A DNA stretch of 64,000 bases, from contig JAEWPC010000015.1 of NCBI GenBank assembly GCA_023460795.1, forward strand, positions 1 through 64,000, in the 5' to 3' direction. Source of the DNA: Bacillota bacterium (GTDB lineage: Bacteria; Bacillota; Bacilli; Paenibacillales; Paenibacillaceae). A program made the position numbers and the translations under genes. Below are positions 63,201 through 64,000 of this stretch, one piece after another (the first letter of the stretch is position 1; each line of letters opens with the position of its first letter). Below the pieces are notes generated by a model, which worked only from the letters and a program-made list of their open reading frames with translations, made no database searches and had not been told where the DNA came from.

Positions 63201-63300
63201 CACGGCTACTTATACGAACGGCGTGGTGAAGACCGACTCCGTTACCATTCGAATTGATAAAACGGTGGATAGTTACGTGCGAGTGCATCGTTTGTGGTAG
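57280..63300 (+). CDS. giant secreted multi-domain protein with PKD-like repeats
   Basis: The 2006-residue protein has a signal peptide (to about residue 32, FTHAASA). Immunoglobulin/PKD-like units start near residues 415, 527, 609 and 706, then again near 1478, 1569, 1677 and 1774 (PTADFTWTPSPVYEGDAVRFSTAVSDPDNDPLTVSYEI is the clearest). Residues about 707-1304 form a large unrecognised beta-rich region, perhaps a propeller. About 1310-1452 looks like a LamG/concanavalin-type domain (SFKIGMQGSRIQVYVNDVPYFDV). No LPxTG, SLH or dockerin anchor is seen, so anchoring may be through the SLH partner encoded just upstream. Base use is uneven along the gene. Function unknown; adhesion or surface structure is inference. 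Confidence 0.82.
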   Translation: MRKLSILLLITLITGAVGAVLPQPLFTHAASATTPEEVDLSFSRAKEVEGKPGKLYSKQPSITSDSKTITPSNGSKIKQIDLVQNGVVKQTLVKDASLSSWTGTVSVSGQEREVVSSNNDTAKGFFAWFRYGKDGPNGNKWYYGGFDGTCPSPSGTSETDTFDMPKAPGCIEVNLKLSGTVDNKYKLSDKTEVPFEAVVDDTNIISASAEIDDRADVRGPNDDPGLKGKTYELTYKKDVVADSAKRFTVYYKQDYNYPGISKKLEAYGARVMVYHAAWLVNITSITYEYDTPKLRITYEGDAPPPTDIKGDFDILPSNTINWRDSFSLRPKDFSFSAGCTYQYHQYRIERDGQVWTSSKINGGMAATTSFSFSNYPYNIAVGSHYITIKVFADCGDSGWTGGKTLTVNGPASNSPPDFSVGWTTPGNWTQAGVQTKVVVGTQLDLVYLDAPAPSDPDGDTIEFLGFDFTNQPQWAQDIPGKYGSYTNGYQRITMDTVGYFCGKGTMRDSFGASTTKNACIQVVEPNPIPVISAPSIIRENHPVTPAIHGDLSYSPAGRSIDHSKDIWVNRQSVYPTPGEVTISLEVFDSTGLKSLYPATKAIDVLPDEPPVAVLNVQPLGIRQGKYDVYNNSYTTDGDIIVSATYRYRYDSNNNGFDDDEWLALAGNLTQTAITPAKVGKYEIEVTVTENYGKTGTTSVVLDTVNLAPAVSFLMEGENETPAPSNIKKYTATDIYKNWPLYQTNSTTPTSKAQGWSATGNTLSAGLGKFGESIKSYYRSYDSWGSSRTDMNMGSLPDSGNGANSLNSYRSIVGGPYVAEPLMRPMSYQTPEAYENATFYHSGAGSWADPQGFYFKSNKTHLYYTSTMYRTSYDYYMPIAGESLIALNYSKIGNFRNGTTCNNADCTSYSFKKWYVNNEDPYDFMLHPEDLKKSSPKIKYGYWLSYDDYNSDLNSGNWTKVYWTQEHSSPDIKVLGYQVADKTIYQLVQWTCKNCNTIRNGSSDSRSDATMLDIRTYDAFTGQLIQSTALDGKNVDGYLSRGSWIDKNMSFTRGDVMIIVNYDGKIIEINREGKIEVKATLPFQYPRDLFRGPNGEWYTYYVVSTNPNSEFDDIAHAVRINSDYTIGWDVVLRGMRPTPDVSLGGQIDQSDNNYVMYVNPISREIVVRSYSRHSADFGADTFYEVIHMDTGAKRDWDASYNFTSINSLMGVSWSGSYFGSNGYAVQSTADGYRTMRNGNDFQVYGPNGSLASAFSVDTQVIDINYYATTADYVKSGLYVGDGIYLAFYNIKRYANPLSADIAPYLIKGTPTSNALPYKGFNLGQFVSTETVDNTEITWTMNMAKPTADTELAGMSFRMTDPRNRYAVESNGSTLYLSKYVNGTRTVLRNTSFAIQAKTNYSFKIGMQGSRIQVYVNDVPYFDVTDTQFASGKFGPFSDKAYVDFSNVAKVQLSTPTIEWMTNYAIWDAGSATADVRVSNVVFTDPENDPRAGNYQWYIEHTPKFLNNQGVSALHGRTLTSPAATFDKVGNYRVTLRAQDDPHPSYLYPATEFDSYRKLSNEYWQILTVHRRPVAQFTLSFAADKSLIWNDTSYDPDRWASASAYSTEATGINYQTTRGILERRYYYKTPSGATVNAKLVTPTEVGTYALGLQVKDEYGAWSYWAEQEIQIDTPVIPNAPPTPGFTLSKTTLYRGEPLTIASSASDPEDGAAANLSHEYYMRNVTQGTGEFLQSTSRGTWTKVFNSLGVVAIRQVVCDSKNQCASLTKNVTIINRQPTADFTWTPSPVYEGDAVRFSTAVSDPDNDPLTVSYEITSPKGTKLTDTYSFSAPYSQHSGPYVEMDTPGTWTIKMTVSDAIAPDITVTKTVIVGELGVVGAVKHTEAWERNRLAYNEKYDPDRAPDVFWAGEAFVLEAATTNTGTSTRASSVTVQAFGDESKALAVSGASGTTWNALWSSSDTDIEFAKLKDGEYTFVFTATYTNGVVKTDSVTIRIDKTVDSYVRVHRLW

Positions 63301-63336
63301 CGACGGGCGAGATGAGATGTAATCCTCCATCCGCTA

Positions 63337-63345
63337 TGCTACAAT
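63337..63345 (+). promoter_or_regulatory. extended -10 promoter of udk
   Basis: TGCTACAAT is a TGn-extended -10 (TACAAT at 63340-63345). It lies 45 bases before the udk start, with no good -35, as expected of extended -10 promoters. Confidence 0.6.
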
Positions 63346-63390
63346 ACTGAAATTGACTTGGTATTTAGACAGGGAGGCAACGGGGACTAC

Positions 63391-64000
63391 ATGCTTACGA
63401 TCGGAATCGCAGGCGGAACCGGCTCGGGTAAAACAACGGTAGCCCGCGCAGTCATCGACCGCCTTGGCGCGGACAAGGTGACCTTCATCTCGCAGGACAA
63501 TTACTACAAAGATCATCCTCACCTTACGATGGCGGAACGGGAGAAGATCAACTACGACCATCCGCTCGTGTTCGAGAACGAACTGCTGATCGAGCATTTG
63601 AAGCGGCTAAGCGAGGGACAACCGGCCGAGGCTCCGGTGTACGACTTCACGACGCATTCCCGGTTCCCGAACAAGACGATCACGCTCGCGCCGTGCAAAG
63701 TCGTCGTCGTCGAAGGGCTGCACGTGCTGTCCGATGAGAAGCTCCGCGAGATCATCGACATTAAAGTGTTCGTGGACACCGATCCCGACGTGCGGATTCT
63801 GCGCCGGGTGCTCAGGGACATTGAAGAGCGCGGCCGTTCGATCCATTCGATTCACGAACAATATTTGAAGACGGTAAAGCCGATGCATGAAGCGTTCATC
63901 GAGCCTTCCAAGAAATACGCGGACCTCATCATCCCGCAAGGCGGAGAGAACGAAGTCGGCATCCAACTGCTGTCGGTCCTGATGGAGAAGCATTTGTTGG
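63391..64000 (+). CDS. udk: uridine kinase, cut by the window end
   Basis: The first 203 residues of uridine/cytidine kinase, which phosphorylates uridine and cytidine in pyrimidine salvage. Walker A GIAGGTGSGKTTVARAV, the DNYYKDHPHLT nucleoside-binding loop, NYDHPLVFENELLIEHL, PVYDFTTHSR and VVVEGLHVLSDEKLREIIDIKVFVDTD are all typical. ATG 63391 follows AGGGAGG. The family's usual length is about 210 residues, so only a few are missing. Confidence 0.95.
   Translation, partial: MLTIGIAGGTGSGKTTVARAVIDRLGADKVTFISQDNYYKDHPHLTMAEREKINYDHPLVFENELLIEHLKRLSEGQPAEAPVYDFTTHSRFPNKTITLAPCKVVVVEGLHVLSDEKLREIIDIKVFVDTDPDVRILRRVLRDIEERGRSIHSIHEQYLKTVKPMHEAFIEPSKKYADLIIPQGGENEVGIQLLSVLMEKHLL

Overview
The window looks like chromosomal DNA from a Paenibacillaceae bacterium, probably close to Cohnella or Paenibacillus. 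The base composition is fairly GC-rich, ribosome binding sites are strong (AGGAGG type), and GTG and TTG starts occur. The gene content fits this group: YesM/YesN-type two-component pairs beside sugar ABC transporters, LplA/B/C-type importers, a membrane-bound YesS-like AraC regulator, SLH-domain surface proteins and a ComA-like response regulator. This assignment is inference; there is no rRNA or other marker gene. I saw no tRNA, rRNA, insertion sequence, prophage or CRISPR array.

Layout. 1-2.5 kb: a MerR regulator with an SRPBCC (AHSA1) protein, transcribed from a textbook 19-bp-spacer MerR promoter; a V4R-domain protein; a decayed MarR gene. 2.6-7 kb: a secreted GH43 enzyme with a ricin-type lectin domain, a metallo-beta-lactamase-fold/GNAT pair, a methyltransferase and a CE4 deacetylase. 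7.1-7.45 kb: two clusters of DnaA boxes between convergent genes. 7.5-10.5 kb: a TetR-MMPL exporter unit. 10.8-12.7 kb: uxuA and an SDR-type mannonate oxidoreductase. 13-18 kb: small hypothetical proteins, an MFS transporter, an alpha/beta hydrolase and an AraC regulator. 18.2-22.3 kb: a MacB/FtsX-type ABC system with a lipoprotein. 22.4-25.2 kb: a soluble three-PAS histidine kinase with a ComA-like response regulator, followed by two exporters (ABC at 25.4 kb, MFS at 28.2 kb) whose upstream DNA shares ComA-box-like TTGCG elements. Between the exporters lies a Phd-Uma2 fusion with three operator-like palindromes exactly 30 bp apart.

29.5-37.1 kb is one carbohydrate operon: YesM-type kinase, YesN-type regulator, binding lipoprotein, two permeases and a cytoplasmic GH5 glycosidase. 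37.3-43.3 kb is a second importer (LplB/LplC/LplA type) with a convergent membrane-bound AraC regulator; both promoters share the 9-mer TGAACTATC. 43.5-50.4 kb holds a Gly/Ala-rich protein, a DUF2071 (YqjF) protein, a HAMP-less chemoreceptor and a three-gene operon of a small membrane protein, a substrate-binding-like/VWA protein and TelA. 50.6-55 kb: a MalT-like LuxR ATPase regulator divergent from ilvB-ilvH. 55-55.7 kb: an MNT-HEPN toxin-antitoxin pair. 56-63.3 kb: an SLH protein and a 2006-residue secreted multi-domain protein that is compositionally mosaic. The window ends inside udk.

Several intergenic regions carry palindromic repeats. Three of them hold four imperfect palindromes at about 50-60-50 bp spacing, which the annotated genes do not explain.
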